A stretch of 64,000 bases of DNA, from positions 186,001 to 250,000 of the forward strand of contig CBDHFR010000003.1 in the NCBI GenBank assembly GCA_965262665.1, written 5' to 3'. The translations under genes and the position numbers were made by a program. The notes under the pieces were generated by a model. The model had not been told where the DNA came from, did no database searches, and saw only the letters and a program-made list of their open reading frames with translations. Positions 19,100 to 27,775 of the stretch are shown in pieces; within the stretch, counting starts at the first letter, position 1; every line of letters starts with the position of its first letter. Source of the DNA: CBDBND01 sp965262665 (GTDB taxonomy: Bacteria > Pseudomonadota > Alphaproteobacteria > Rhodospirillales > Rhodospirillaceae).

Positions 19100-20434
19100 T
19101 TAAAGTGCCTGATTGAGAGCGGCGACCAAAGCGTCTATATCGCTGTCCGTCGTCAGTTCAGTTGTAGTCAACAGAAGCACGTTTTCTAGTTCTTGGTATG
19201 ACGGGTAGAAACGGGATACGGGCACGCCGGCGAGAATGCCCCTGGCCGCCAGCTCATTGACCACATCCGCAGCGGACCGCGGAAGTGTGATCGCAAATTC
19301 GTTGAAGAAGGCTTTCGGCACCACCGAGACACCGGCCAGATCACTGAGCCGTTCTGACAACGTCACAGCAATGGCGTGATTAATTTCGGCCAGCTTGTTG
19401 AAGCCCGCTTCTCCCAACAACGTCATATGAATAGTGAACGCCAAGGCGATCAGACCCGAGTTGGTACAGATGTTGGACGTCGCCTTTTCGCGCCGGATGT
19501 GTTGTTCCCGGGTAGACAATGTCAGGACAAAACCACGACGGCCGTCCGCGTCCACGGTCTCGCCGCAAAGCCGGCCCGGCATCTGCCGGATGAATTTCTC
19601 CCTGGTTGCGAACAGGCCTACGCCCGGCCCACCGAAAGAGGCTGGCCCGGCCAGGGACTGGCCTTCGCCAATGACAATGTCAGCCCCCATGGCGCCGGGT
19701 GGCACGACAAGTCCCAGGGCTACCGGTTCGGTGACACAAGCGACAAGCAACACCCCCTGGGCATGGCACTGATCGGCGAGGGGCGTCAGATCAAACAGGT
19801 GGCCGAAGAACCCCGGGTTTTGCACAATAACGCAAGCGAGGCTATCGTCGATCCGGCCCATTAGATCTTCTATACCGACGGGATCGGGTGCCAAAGCTTC
19901 GATCTCAAGCCCGAGGTGTTTGAGTTGTGTATTGGTGACGTCCCGGTAGTGGGGATGCACAGTGCCCGACATCAGGATACGGCTGCGCTTGGTCACGCGG
20001 CAGGCCATGGCCGCCGCCTCGGCGCAGGCCGTGGCGCCGTCGTACATGGAGGCGTTGGCCACGTCCATGCCGGTGATCAAAGCGACCTGGGTTTGAAACT
20101 CGAAAATGGTTTGCAATGTGCCCTGACTGATTTCCGGCTGATAAGGCGTATAGGCGGTTAAGAACTCACCGCGCTGAATGAGGTGATCAAGGGAGGCGGG
20201 CGTGTGGTGGCGGTAATTGCCAGCACCCAGAAATGACGGCACGTCGGCACAAGACACATTTTCATTGGCCAATGTGGTCAGTAGGCGTTCCACTTCCAGT
20301 TCGCCCAGATGGTCGGGTAGGTCGAACTGCGCATCAGACGCCGGTAGTTCTTCAAATAAAGCATCGACCGAATCCACACCGATGGCGGATAGCATGGCGC
20401 CTCGGTCGGCATCGGTAAGGGGGTGATAACGCAT
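19100..20434 (-). CDS. gcvPA: Glycine dehydrogenase (decarboxylating) subunit 1
   Basis: 444 aa, normal for the alpha subunit of the split P-protein. The N-terminal FLGAGNYRHHTPASLDHLI and the NASMYDGATACAEAA segment are characteristic. It forms a heterotetramer with GcvPB for the first step of glycine cleavage. It lies 15 bp after gcvH in the riboswitch-controlled operon. Confidence 0.95.
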   Translation of the reverse strand: MRYHPLTDADRGAMLSAIGVDSVDALFEELPASDAQFDLPDHLGELEVERLLTTLANENVSCADVPSFLGAGNYRHHTPASLDHLIQRGEFLTAYTPYQPEISQGTLQTIFEFQTQVALITGMDVANASMYDGATACAEAAAMACRVTKRSRILMSGTVHPHYRDVTNTQLKHLGLEIEALAPDPVGIEDLMGRIDDSLACVIVQNPGFFGHLFDLTPLADQCHAQGVLLVACVTEPVALGLVVPPGAMGADIVIGEGQSLAGPASFGGPGVGLFATREKFIRQMPGRLCGETVDADGRRGFVLTLSTREQHIRREKATSNICTNSGLIALAFTIHMTLLGEAGFNKLAEINHAIAVTLSERLSDLAGVSVVPKAFFNEFAITLPRSAADVVNELAARGILAGVPVSRFYPSYQELENVLLLTTTELTTDSDIDALVAALNQAL

Positions 20435-20449
20435 ATGATTGTCCCTTTC

Positions 20450-20830
20450 TTAGGCGTCGAGTTCTTGGAGGTAGGCGTCGTAGGTGGCCTGATCCATCAG
20501 GCCGTCGAGCTCGGCGGGATCCGCCACCGTCATTTTGAAAAACCAGCCGTTGCCGGTTGGATCTGAATTCACCGTGTCGGGCGCATCGGCGAGACTTGTG
20601 TTGCCTTCGGTCACTGTGCCTGAGACCGGGGCATAGACTTCGCTGGCCGCCTTCACGGATTCAACCACGGCAGCTTCGCCGCCTTTTGACACAGCCTTGC
20701 CTTCATCCGGTACTTCAACAAATACGGTGTCGCCAAGCTGGCCTTGGGCGTAGTCTGTTATGCCCACCGTGGCGACGTCGCCGTCCATACGAATCCATTC
20801 GTGTTCCTTGGTGTAACGGATGTCGCTCAT
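20450..20830 (-). CDS. gcvH: Glycine cleavage system H protein
   Basis: 126 aa. Lipoyl carrier; the lipoylated Lys is in ESVKAASEVYAPVSG near residue 60. It shuttles the methylamine intermediate between P, T and L proteins. Its start overlaps the gcvT stop by 4 bp (ATGA), so the two are translationally coupled. Confidence 0.96.
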   Translation of the reverse strand: MSDIRYTKEHEWIRMDGDVATVGITDYAQGQLGDTVFVEVPDEGKAVSKGGEAAVVESVKAASEVYAPVSGTVTEGNTSLADAPDTVNSDPTGNGWFFKMTVADPAELDGLMDQATYDAYLQELDA

Positions 20831-21963
20831 TGTGCTCCCCTGTAATAACGGTGTGGTACGAACGGCATGGCAGCTACCTCAGCGTCATGCACTTTGCCGC
20901 GAACGATAAGGTGAAGTTTGGTGCCAACAGCCGAGAATGCGGCGGTGACATAACCCATCGCAACGGGGCCACCGGCGGTTGGACCAAAGCCCCCTGAAGT
21001 AACGATGCCGACGCCTTGTCCATCATCGGATTCAATCACTGTGCCTTCTCGGGCTGGCGCCTTACCCAACGGCTTGAGGCCGACCCGGAGACGGGAGGGA
21101 CCTTCGTTGAGTTCACGCAAGACGCGCTCATCACCCGGAAAACCGCCTTCGAGTCGGCGGCGCTTGCCGATGGACCAAACCAATGCCGCCTCAACCGGAG
21201 AGGTCTCTTCGTCGAGATCGTGACCGTAGAGACACAAACCAGATTCCAGCCTGAGGGAATCCCGCGCGCCCAGTCCGATCGGTTCGACATCGGGGTGCTC
21301 AATAAGCTTTTGCGCGAAATTCTCGGCGTGGTCCGCTGGAATAGAAATTTCGAATCCGTCTTCACCCGTGTAACCACAACGGGAAACTGTCACCTCTGCG
21401 TCACCAATCGCGGTTTGCCGCAACGACATAAAGGGCATGGCGGAACAATCGGGATCAAATTTGCTCAGCAGGGCTGCTGCTTTCGGACCCTGAAGTGCGA
21501 GCAGCGCGTGATCATCTTTGCGTTTGAGCGTCACATGATCGCCCAACTTAGAACTGATGAGGGCGTAGTCTTTTTGTTTGCAGGCTGCGTTGACAATCAA
21601 ATGCAGACGGTCTTCCACACCGTCAACGGGCCGGGCAATCATCAGATCATCGACAATGCCGCCGGTCTCAGTGAGCAACTGGGTATAGCGTATGCGTCCA
21701 GGCTTGAGCGCTTTGAGCTCCCCAGGGACAAGCTCTTCTAGGACCTGAGCAACATCATCGCCGATGAGATCCGCCTGCCCCATGTGCGATACATCGAACA
21801 ATCCTGCGGCTGCCCGGGTGTGCAAATGCTCCTTCAAAACACCGAGGGGGTACTGGACCGGCATGCTGTAACCGGCGAATGGCACCATCTTCCCACCCAA
21901 AGTTCGGTGCAACTCATCGAGCGGAGTTGTTTGCAGGGTTTCAAGGGTTGCCGTATCGGGCAC
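20827..21963 (-). CDS. gcvT: Aminomethyltransferase (glycine cleavage T protein)
   Basis: 378 aa. Transfers the methylene group from lipoyl-GcvH to tetrahydrofolate and releases ammonia. The folate-binding region VSHMGQADLIG is near residue 60, and the C-terminal beta-barrel GPVAMGYV is present. First gene of the operon, immediately downstream of the tandem glycine riboswitch, so the operon should be induced by glycine. Confidence 0.95.
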   Translation of the reverse strand: MPDTATLETLQTTPLDELHRTLGGKMVPFAGYSMPVQYPLGVLKEHLHTRAAAGLFDVSHMGQADLIGDDVAQVLEELVPGELKALKPGRIRYTQLLTETGGIVDDLMIARPVDGVEDRLHLIVNAACKQKDYALISSKLGDHVTLKRKDDHALLALQGPKAAALLSKFDPDCSAMPFMSLRQTAIGDAEVTVSRCGYTGEDGFEISIPADHAENFAQKLIEHPDVEPIGLGARDSLRLESGLCLYGHDLDEETSPVEAALVWSIGKRRRLEGGFPGDERVLRELNEGPSRLRVGLKPLGKAPAREGTVIESDDGQGVGIVTSGGFGPTAGGPVAMGYVTAAFSAVGTKLHLIVRGKVHDAEVAAMPFVPHRYYRGAQ

Positions 21964-22027
21964 GCGGGGCTCTCCAGAACAATCAAAAAAGAGTCGTCAC
22001 CGGCCACGGCTTGCGCCGCAATCGATG

Positions 22028-22233
22028 CCCTCCTCTGTCGATAAACCTGAGAGTTTGGCCGGGGGCTTTAGGTGCCGGCTTTCCCCGTCGGTGAGACAAA
22101 ATGCCGAAAAGGCAATTGCCTACTTTCCAGAGTCCCCTGCCCCTGCGGTCCGTTTGCCTGAGAGATTCCGAGGGCGGTTGCTCCTTCGGCGCCGGATCAC
22201 TGCTTAAAAAGCAGGTCCCGGACTCTTCCACAG
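22028..22233 (-). ncRNA. Tandem glycine riboswitch upstream of gcvT
   Basis: On the minus strand, aptamer 1 reads GGAAGAGTCCGGGA, then GCCGAAGGAGCAACCGCC, then GGAATCTCTCAGGCAAA with a closing GGACTCTGGAAAGT. Aptamer 2 follows with CACCGACGGGGAAAGCCGGC and CCAAACTCTCAGGTTTATCG, closing near GACAGAGGAGG. These are the conserved cores of the two-aptamer glycine riboswitch, 65 bp before the gcvT start. Known members activate gcv expression when glycine is bound. Confidence 0.93.
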
Positions 22234-22251
22234 GGGGGTACCAGGACCACT

Positions 22252-22281
22252 TGCTTAGACTGAGTCAGGCAGTCAGGTCAA
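22252..22281 (-). promoter_or_regulatory. Predicted promoter of the gcv operon
   Basis: Reading the minus strand, TTGACC (22281-22276) and TAAGCA (22257-22252) are 18 bp apart and would start transcription near 22245, just before the riboswitch at 22233. Confidence 0.5.
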
Positions 22282-22287
22282 CGGGGG

Positions 22288-22812
22288 TTAGCGACGGCGG
22301 GACCGGTTGTACTCAAGCTGTTCATCATTCAGCTGAAATCCGAGATAGACGTCATAGGCGCCGCCCAAAAGCTTGTCCTCGAGAGGGATAAAAACACGGA
22401 TATTAGATTCGGTGATTCGCTCCCGGCGGGCGCCGCTTCTCGGAACGGTGTAACGGCGGTCGAAGATCTTCTTGCCTGCAGGGTCGGGATGAAACCGTGG
22501 AATGGCGACAAAATAGAACAAATCGACGGGACCCGGCTCCGCTGCCGGACCACCACTAATCATCATATCCATGTCCATGGTCACTTCGACACCGTCGCCG
22601 TCAAACTCACACGTACCTTCGAAAGAAACGATTTCGGCTTCATAGGCGATATCGGTTATGTCCTGACGACCCCGGCCCGGTGCAAATTCGGTTAACCGAG
22701 CCGTGCTCGAGTCGATGCGAATTTCAGGACAAGGCGGTACGGGCTCAAGCGCACATCCAGCAAGAACAGCATAGACAACGAAACACAAGCCGGCGGAAAA
22801 ATACTGCTTCAC
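22288..22812 (-). CDS. Putative outer-membrane or periplasmic lipoprotein, unknown function
   Basis: 174 aa. The N-terminal signal sequence ends in a lipobox, VLAGC (Cys near residue 20), so it should be lipidated. The remainder is a predicted beta-rich soluble domain with a FVAIPRFHPDPAGKK segment. I do not recognise the family. Its stop lies just before the gcv promoter and it is divergent from nothing nearby; it may be co-transcribed with the CDGSH gene 48 bp upstream. Confidence 0.72.
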   Translation of the reverse strand: MKQYFSAGLCFVVYAVLAGCALEPVPPCPEIRIDSSTARLTEFAPGRGRQDITDIAYEAEIVSFEGTCEFDGDGVEVTMDMDMMISGGPAAEPGPVDLFYFVAIPRFHPDPAGKKIFDRRYTVPRSGARRERITESNIRVFIPLEDKLLGGAYDVYLGFQLNDEQLEYNRSRRR

Positions 22813-22860
22813 AAAAGAAAACCTTAACTACAGTCAAAGGGGAAAAGCTCTGGAGCTGAA

Positions 22861-23130
22861 TCAGATTTTGCTATGGGTACCATCGCAAAGCGGGCTTTTG
22901 CCAGTAGCTTTGCATCCGCAAAAGTAGAGGGTCCCGTCTTTATCTGCCGCGTATTCCAGGGGAGAAAATTCTGTTCCCTTGTGAGATCCGTCACAGAATG
23001 GCTGCTTTGCACTCCGCCCGCAGGCACACCACCAATATTTCTTGCCGTCTTCAACCTCCACTGCAAACGGCGATTTTTGAGTCACAACGGCTTCTGAAGA
23101 AGAGGGCTGCGAACCTGACGTATCGGACAT
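22861..23130 (-). CDS. CDGSH iron-sulfur domain protein
   Basis: 89 aa from the ATG at 23130, which follows AAAGG by 8 bp and gives the usual family length. It holds two CDGSH-type [2Fe-2S] motifs, CACGRSAKQPFCDGSH near residue 37 and CGCKATGKSPLCDGTH near residue 70, each with the three Cys and one His ligands. Tandem-motif CDGSH proteins are small redox or iron-sulfur-handling proteins. An alternative in-frame ATG at 23226 also has a ribosome site (AGAGGA) and would add 32 basic residues; that start is only about 25 bp from the IS at 23252. Confidence 0.85.
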   Translation of the reverse strand: MSDTSGSQPSSSEAVVTQKSPFAVEVEDGKKYWWCACGRSAKQPFCDGSHKGTEFSPLEYAADKDGTLYFCGCKATGKSPLCDGTHSKI

Positions 23131-23251
23131 GGGATCAACCTTTTGCACGTTGTTGATTTCTGCTAAGGGAACGCCGGTGAGCCTGTGCGGCTTTGCGATG
23201 ACACTCCTACGCTTGCGGGCCACCATAACGGTCCTCTTTATCAGACTCTAG

Positions 23252-24297
23252 AGCAGATTCAATTTAGTCCCGATCATATCCGGCGGCGGCGAAGTAGTTT
23301 TCGCATTCGGTTGAGGTGAAGGCGTCGATGGCGTCGGCAATGGCGTCCCACAGGTCGTCGACGGTTCTGGCGGCGGCCTTTCTCAGGAGCGCCTTGAGTT
23401 TGGCGAAGGCCATCTCGATCGGGTTGCAGTCGGGACTGTAGGGCGGCAGATACAGCAGGGTTGCGCCGGCGGCTTCGATGGCCTGGCGGATGCCAGCGAC
23501 CTTGTGGGCGGGCAGGTTGGCCATGACGACGCTGTCTCCGGGGTCGAGTTCGGGTACCAGGACCTGTTCCACATAGGCCTTGAAGGCAGCCCCATGCATC
23601 GGCCCGTCGAGGAGCATCGGGGCCGCCAGGCCGGAGAGGCGCAAGCCGGCGGTCAACGTGGTGGTCTTCCAATGGCCATGGGGTATGGCGGCCCGGCACC
23701 GTTCGCCTTTGCGCGACCATCCCCGCAGCCGCGCCATCTTCATCGACGCGCCGGTCTGGTCGATGAAGATCAGCCGTTCCGGAGCGAGCCCTGCCTGGCC
23801 TTCGAACCAGAGCCGGCGCCGCGCGAGCACGTCCGGGCGCCGCCGCTCCGCTGCATGGCCGGTCTTTTTTGTGCGTCAGCCCGCGCTTGGCGAAGAAGTG
23901 CCAGACCCGTCGACGGGCACACCCGAACCCCGTGCGACGCCGCCAGCTTCTCGCCAATCTCGGCCAGCGTCATAGCCTTGGTCTGCGCCACCAGAGCCAG
24001 GATAAAGGCCTCATGCGCATCCAGCTTCGAGCCCGGCGGTTGGCCCTGGCGGTCGGGCTCGATCGAGCCCGTCTCGCGCCAGCGCCGGCGCCAGTGGCTC
24101 GCCGTCGCTGGCGCGACACGAAAACGCGCCGCGGCCCCCCGTGCAGACAGACCCCCAGTGACCGCCTCGACGACCCGCCGGCGAAGATCATTCCCGTAAC
24201 AATGCCCCATGTCTGACACCAAATCGCCTCGGGATATAGAATCATGGAGTGGGACGCTTGGGAATCCCCTTCGATTCACAATTCAGTCAAACCGCTC
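23252..24297 (-). mobile_element. IS630-family element, type B copy 2
   Basis: 1046 bp between TA at 23250-23251 and 24298-24299. Ends GAGCAGATTCAATTTAG and (reverse complement) GAGCGGTTTGACTGAATTG. It sits between the divergent CDGSH gene and ispH and looks like a simple insertion; its right end is 47 bp before the ispH start and may have separated ispH from its promoter. Confidence 0.93.
23264..24210 (-). pseudogene. IS630 type B transposase, frame broken at a poly-A run
   Basis: N-terminal HTH part from MGHCYGNDLRRRVVEAV (24210). After ARADAQK a run of six A followed by G (minus strand, near 23866-23871) leaves the DDE part one base out of frame; the copy at 10.5 kb has seven A there and reads through. 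A -1 slip on the run could restore a 315-aa protein. The second catalytic Asp is Ala (VVMANLPAHK), so even a slipped product should be inactive. Confidence 0.9.
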
Positions 24298-24344
24298 TAG
24301 GTTGTAATGCAGCTCATACCTGGCTGTGCCACAATCGGATTACC

Positions 24345-25289
24345 ATGACGAAACCCGCTCTCACCATCCTTCTTGCTGAGCCGCGCGGTTTCTATGCCGG
24401 GGTTGACCGGGCCATCCTCATTGTTGAGAAGGCCTTGGAGGCCCATGGCAAGCCGGTCTATGTGCGTCACGAAATCGTTCACAACCGATATATTGTCGAG
24501 CGCCTGGAAGCGAGAGGCGCCGTTTTTATCGAAGAACTGGATGAAGTCCCGGACGATGTCCCGGTGGTTTTTTCAGCCCATGGGGTTCCCATGTCCGTAC
24601 CCGCCGCCGCGGAAGCACGGGACCTTACCTACATCGATGCTACCTGCCCTTTGGTTTCAAAAGTCCATGTGGAAGCGGGGCGTCATTACCGGCAGGATCG
24701 GCAGATCATTCTGGTGGGTCACGCCAATCACCCCGAAGTTATCGGCACACTGGGACAAGTGCCCGAGGGATCGATGATATTGGTAGAGACGGTGGAACAG
24801 GCGGAAACTGTTACACCGAATGATCCACTCAAGCTGGCTTTCGTGACCCAGACGACGTTGTCCGTGGACGACACCGCAGAAATCGTTGCCGTACTCAAGC
24901 GACGGTTTCCCGAAATCCTTGGTCCGCGCAAAGAAGACATACGCTATGCAACAACCAATCGGCAAAATGCCGTCAAAGCCATTGCGGAACGATGCGACAT
25001 GCTGGTGGTGATCGGTGCCGCCAACTCCTCAAATTCTAAACGACTTGTTGAAGTGGGCATCAAGAGTGGGTGTGCAGATTCGTTGTTGGTGAATCAGGCG
25101 AACGACATTTCCTGGGACAAATTGCATTCCGGCATGACCATGGGAGTAACGGCCGGTGCATCGGCGCCTGAAATATTGGTCGAAGAAGTCCTTGATCAGG
25201 CGCGACAGCGGTTTGAGGTTTCGGTCGAAGAAATCAAAGTTGCGGACGAAAATGTTACCTTTAATCTTCCCCGCGCATTGACGGCGTAA
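24345..25289 (+). CDS. ispH: 4-hydroxy-3-methylbut-2-enyl diphosphate reductase homologue lacking two cluster cysteines
   Basis: 314 aa, normal IspH length, from the ATG at 24345 (reading further upstream enters the IS630). IspH makes IPP and DMAPP in the last MEP-pathway step with a [4Fe-4S] cluster held by three Cys. Here the first (RGFC-AGVDRAI in relatives) is Tyr17 (RGFYAGVDRAI), the second is kept (DATCPLVSKVH), and the third (C-YATTNRQ) is Arg200 (DIRYATTNRQ). Other active-site groups are kept: HEIVHN, AHGVP, GHANHPEV, TQTTLS, NSSNS, TAGASAP. Both changes are single transitions (TGT to TAT, TGC to CGC, if TGT/TGC were ancestral). The classical enzyme needs all three Cys, so this copy is probably inactive or altered. 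Confidence 0.88.
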   Translation: MTKPALTILLAEPRGFYAGVDRAILIVEKALEAHGKPVYVRHEIVHNRYIVERLEARGAVFIEELDEVPDDVPVVFSAHGVPMSVPAAAEARDLTYIDATCPLVSKVHVEAGRHYRQDRQIILVGHANHPEVIGTLGQVPEGSMILVETVEQAETVTPNDPLKLAFVTQTTLSVDDTAEIVAVLKRRFPEILGPRKEDIRYATTNRQNAVKAIAERCDMLVVIGAANSSNSKRLVEVGIKSGCADSLLVNQANDISWDKLHSGMTMGVTAGASAPEILVEEVLDQARQRFEVSVEEIKVADENVTFNLPRALTA

Positions 25290-25309
25290 GAAAAAGATCA
25301 CGGATTATC

Positions 25310-25768
25310 ATGAGCGTACCCGGTTCTTCCTCTGTGGACATCTTTACCGATGGAGCGTGCCTAGGTAATCCAGGGCCCGGGGGATGGGCTGCACTATTGC
25401 GTTTCAATGGCACGGACAAGGAATTATCGGGCGGAGAAGCAGACACCACCAACAACCGAATGGAAATGCAAGCCGTCATCAAAGGGCTCGGCGCTCTAAG
25501 CAGGCCGTGTACGGTAAATGTTTATACGGACAGCCAATACGTTCAGAAAGGCATCACCGAATGGATCGACGGCTGGAAAGCACGGAACTGGAAAACAGCG
25601 GCAAAGAAACCGGTCAAGAATGCAGACCTGTGGCAAGCCTTAGATGAAGTCCAAGCCAAGCATTCCGTCTCTTGGCATTGGGTCAAGGGGCACGCCGGGC
25701 ACGTCGAAAACGAGCGCGTAGATGATCTAGCCCGCGAAGAGGCGCAAAGGATTCAAGCTCAAGGCTAG
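25310..25768 (+). CDS. rnhA: Ribonuclease HI
   Basis: 152 aa. Degrades the RNA strand of RNA-DNA hybrids. All catalytic acids are seen: FTDGAC, NNRMEMQAV, YTDSQYV and ENERVDDLA. It is 20 bp after ispH; in many alphaproteobacteria thrB lies between these two genes, and it is absent here. Confidence 0.95.
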   Translation: MSVPGSSSVDIFTDGACLGNPGPGGWAALLRFNGTDKELSGGEADTTNNRMEMQAVIKGLGALSRPCTVNVYTDSQYVQKGITEWIDGWKARNWKTAAKKPVKNADLWQALDEVQAKHSVSWHWVKGHAGHVENERVDDLAREEAQRIQAQG

Positions 25769-25772
25769 GTCG

Positions 25773-26264
25773 TCATTCGGAAACCAGAGCGCTCAGCACA
25801 TTTTCCGCACTGGAAACGCCGAAATTGCCCTGCGGTTCAATGAAGAACTTTTGCACGACACAGTCGTCCACAATCATTGCCGACCTCATCGCCCGAAGCC
25901 CCATTGCCCGCTCGGACTGATCAACATCGAGCCCCACAGCGCGAATGAATGTGCCGTTACCATCGGCAATCATGGTTATTGCGTCTTTAGCGCCGGTGGA
26001 TTTCGCCCAGGCCTCCATAACAAAGGCATCGTTGACAGACACACAGGCGATGAGGCCTACGCCTTTGCCGCGAAAGTCTTCCGCTTTTTCGATATATCCC
26101 GGAACATGCCGCGCCGAACACGTGGGTGTGAATGCACCCGGCACACTGAACAACACGGCTTTTGTTGCTCCAAACAATGCGTGCGTTGTCGTTGCCATCT
26201 GTCCTTCGGGCCCGACGATGGTAACCGCAACGTCCGGTAGCTTTTCCGTTTCAGCAATAGTCAT
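25773..26264 (-). CDS. Peroxiredoxin, Prx5-type
   Basis: 163 aa. The peroxidatic Cys lies in PGAFTPTCSARHVPGY near residue 48, with the preceding Thr and the later Arg environment of the Prx5/AhpC-TSA family. It reduces hydrogen and alkyl peroxides using thioredoxin or glutathione. It converges with rnhA with 4 bp between stops. A short TGAAAAAAA repeat lies 19 bp upstream of its start. Confidence 0.88.
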   Translation of the reverse strand: MTIAETEKLPDVAVTIVGPEGQMATTTHALFGATKAVLFSVPGAFTPTCSARHVPGYIEKAEDFRGKGVGLIACVSVNDAFVMEAWAKSTGAKDAITMIADGNGTFIRAVGLDVDQSERAMGLRAMRSAMIVDDCVVQKFFIEPQGNFGVSSAENVLSALVSE

Positions 26265-26282
26265 AATAATCTATGTTCGCTC

Positions 26283-26311
26283 TGAAAAAAATGAAAAAAA
26301 TGAAAAAAATG
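26283..26311. repeat. Three tandem TGAAAAAAA units upstream of the peroxiredoxin
   Basis: Three exact 9-bp copies (26283-26309) followed by TG. They lie in the leader or promoter of the peroxiredoxin gene and contain homopolymers of seven, so slippage could change promoter spacing. Confidence 0.8.
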
Positions 26312-26414
26312 TCATCTGATGAAACCTGCACAATTACTTGAAGACAAAATTTGCAAGGATTTTATTGTTTCGACTGCCCTTGTATTGCCATCTTCATAAG
26401 CGCATCCTATTCGA

Positions 26415-26990
26415 ATGATACGTAACTCTTCGGACCCACGATACTTGGCCGGACAGTTTCTTGTCGCAATGCCCACTATGGGAGATCCTCGCTTCGAGAA
26501 ATCTGTCATCTATATGTGTGCGCATTCCGAAGACGGTGCAATGGGGTTGATCGTCAATCAACCGCTAGAAGAACTAAAGTTTCCAGACATTCTTGAACAG
26601 GTGGGCATTCAGTCCACGCCGGCCTGCGATCAAATTACGGTCCATTGCGGTGGTCCGGTGGAGTCTGTGCGCGGCTTCGTTTTGCATTCTTCCGACTATC
26701 AAATGGACGGCACCATGGTGGTGGATGAGGCGGTAGCCCTCAGTGCAACAACGGAAGTACTCAAAGCCATCGCCTACGGAACCGGCCCAAAAAAATGTCT
26801 TATGGCGCTAGGATATGCCGGTTGGGGTGCCGGTCAACTGGACGAAGAGATCAGAAGCAACGCGTGGCTCAGCGTGCCGTCGGATGGGGAATTATTGTGG
26901 TCCTTCGACGATGACAGCAAATGGGACCGCGCATTGGCAATACTCGGCATCAGCCCTGCAATGCTCGTCGGTGACGCAGGGCACGCATAG
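26415..26990 (+). CDS. YqgE/AlgH family protein
   Basis: 191 aa. The conserved start LAGQFLVAMPTMGDPRFEKSV and HSEDGAMGLIVNQPL segment define the YqgE/AlgH (UPF0301) family. Function is not settled; homologues are near-universal in Proteobacteria. It is single, with about 150 bp upstream. Confidence 0.9.
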   Translation: MIRNSSDPRYLAGQFLVAMPTMGDPRFEKSVIYMCAHSEDGAMGLIVNQPLEELKFPDILEQVGIQSTPACDQITVHCGGPVESVRGFVLHSSDYQMDGTMVVDEAVALSATTEVLKAIAYGTGPKKCLMALGYAGWGAGQLDEEIRSNAWLSVPSDGELLWSFDDDSKWDRALAILGISPAMLVGDAGHA

Positions 26991-27001
26991 GGCGCTTGTT
27001 G

Positions 27002-27775
27002 TTACCGCGCCGTCCAGCCCCCATCCACTTTTAAGCACGACCCGGTGACCATCCGTGACGCCTGAGAGGCGAGATAGACAACGGCGTTGGCGACATCTTC
27101 GATTTGCCCTATCTGGCCAAGCGGAATCTGCTCCAGCACCGATTGCTTGAACTCATCGTCCTCGAAAAAAGGTTTGGTCATGGGTGTTTCAATGAACGTC
27201 GGTGCAACCGAATTGACTCGAATACCGTGCGGCGCTAATTCCACCGCCATGGCTTTGGTCAAACCCTCGATGGCGTGTTTAGACGTGCAATAGACTGTCC
27301 GGTTGGCTGCGCCCACATGCCCCATCTGCGACGACATGTGGATTATCGATCCTTGAATACTTTCGGAGATCATTCGCACCGCTGCCGTCTGGGCGACGAA
27401 GAACGCCGCTTTCACGTTAACGTCCATAATCTGGTCGAAATGCTCTGCTGTCACATCGGCGAAGGGTTCAGGAATGTTAGTCCCAGCGTTGTTGACCAAG
27501 ATGTGAAACGGTGGGGCTGCTTTCAACGCGGATGAAATTGTAACCGCGTCGGTGACATCGGCGGCAATGACGTGGGCGTGTCGTCTCTTGGCTTCAATGT
27601 CCGATGCCACTTTGGCAAGATCATCGGCGTTGCGGGAAACGAGGATGAGATCCGCACCAGAGTCGGTCAGCGCAAGAGCACACCCGGCTCCCAACCCCTT
27701 CGATGCTCCGGTCACCAACGCGGTTTGTCCTGTCAGATCGAACGGTGATGCAGCTTCAGTCATATCAATCGCCAA
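27002..27775 (-). CDS. Short-chain dehydrogenase/reductase
   Basis: 257 aa classical SDR. The cofactor motif TGASKGLGAG is near residue 19, the NNAG motif (LVNNAGTN) near 92, and the catalytic YxxxK is YCTSK near 161. C-terminal LKVDGGWTAR is typical. Its start overlaps the end of the next upstream gene by 11 bp; with that 3-hydroxyacyl-CoA dehydrogenase-like gene and the HisD-like gene it forms a minus-strand operon of three NAD(P)-dependent dehydrogenases, probably for a hydroxylated organic or sulfonated substrate. Confidence 0.88.
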   Translation of the reverse strand: MAIDMTEAASPFDLTGQTALVTGASKGLGAGCALALTDSGADLILVSRNADDLAKVASDIEAKRRHAHVIAADVTDAVTISSALKAAPPFHILVNNAGTNIPEPFADVTAEHFDQIMDVNVKAAFFVAQTAAVRMISESIQGSIIHMSSQMGHVGAANRTVYCTSKHAIEGLTKAMAVELAPHGIRVNSVAPTFIETPMTKPFFEDDEFKQSVLEQIPLGQIGQIEDVANAVVYLASQASRMVTGSCLKVDGGWTAR

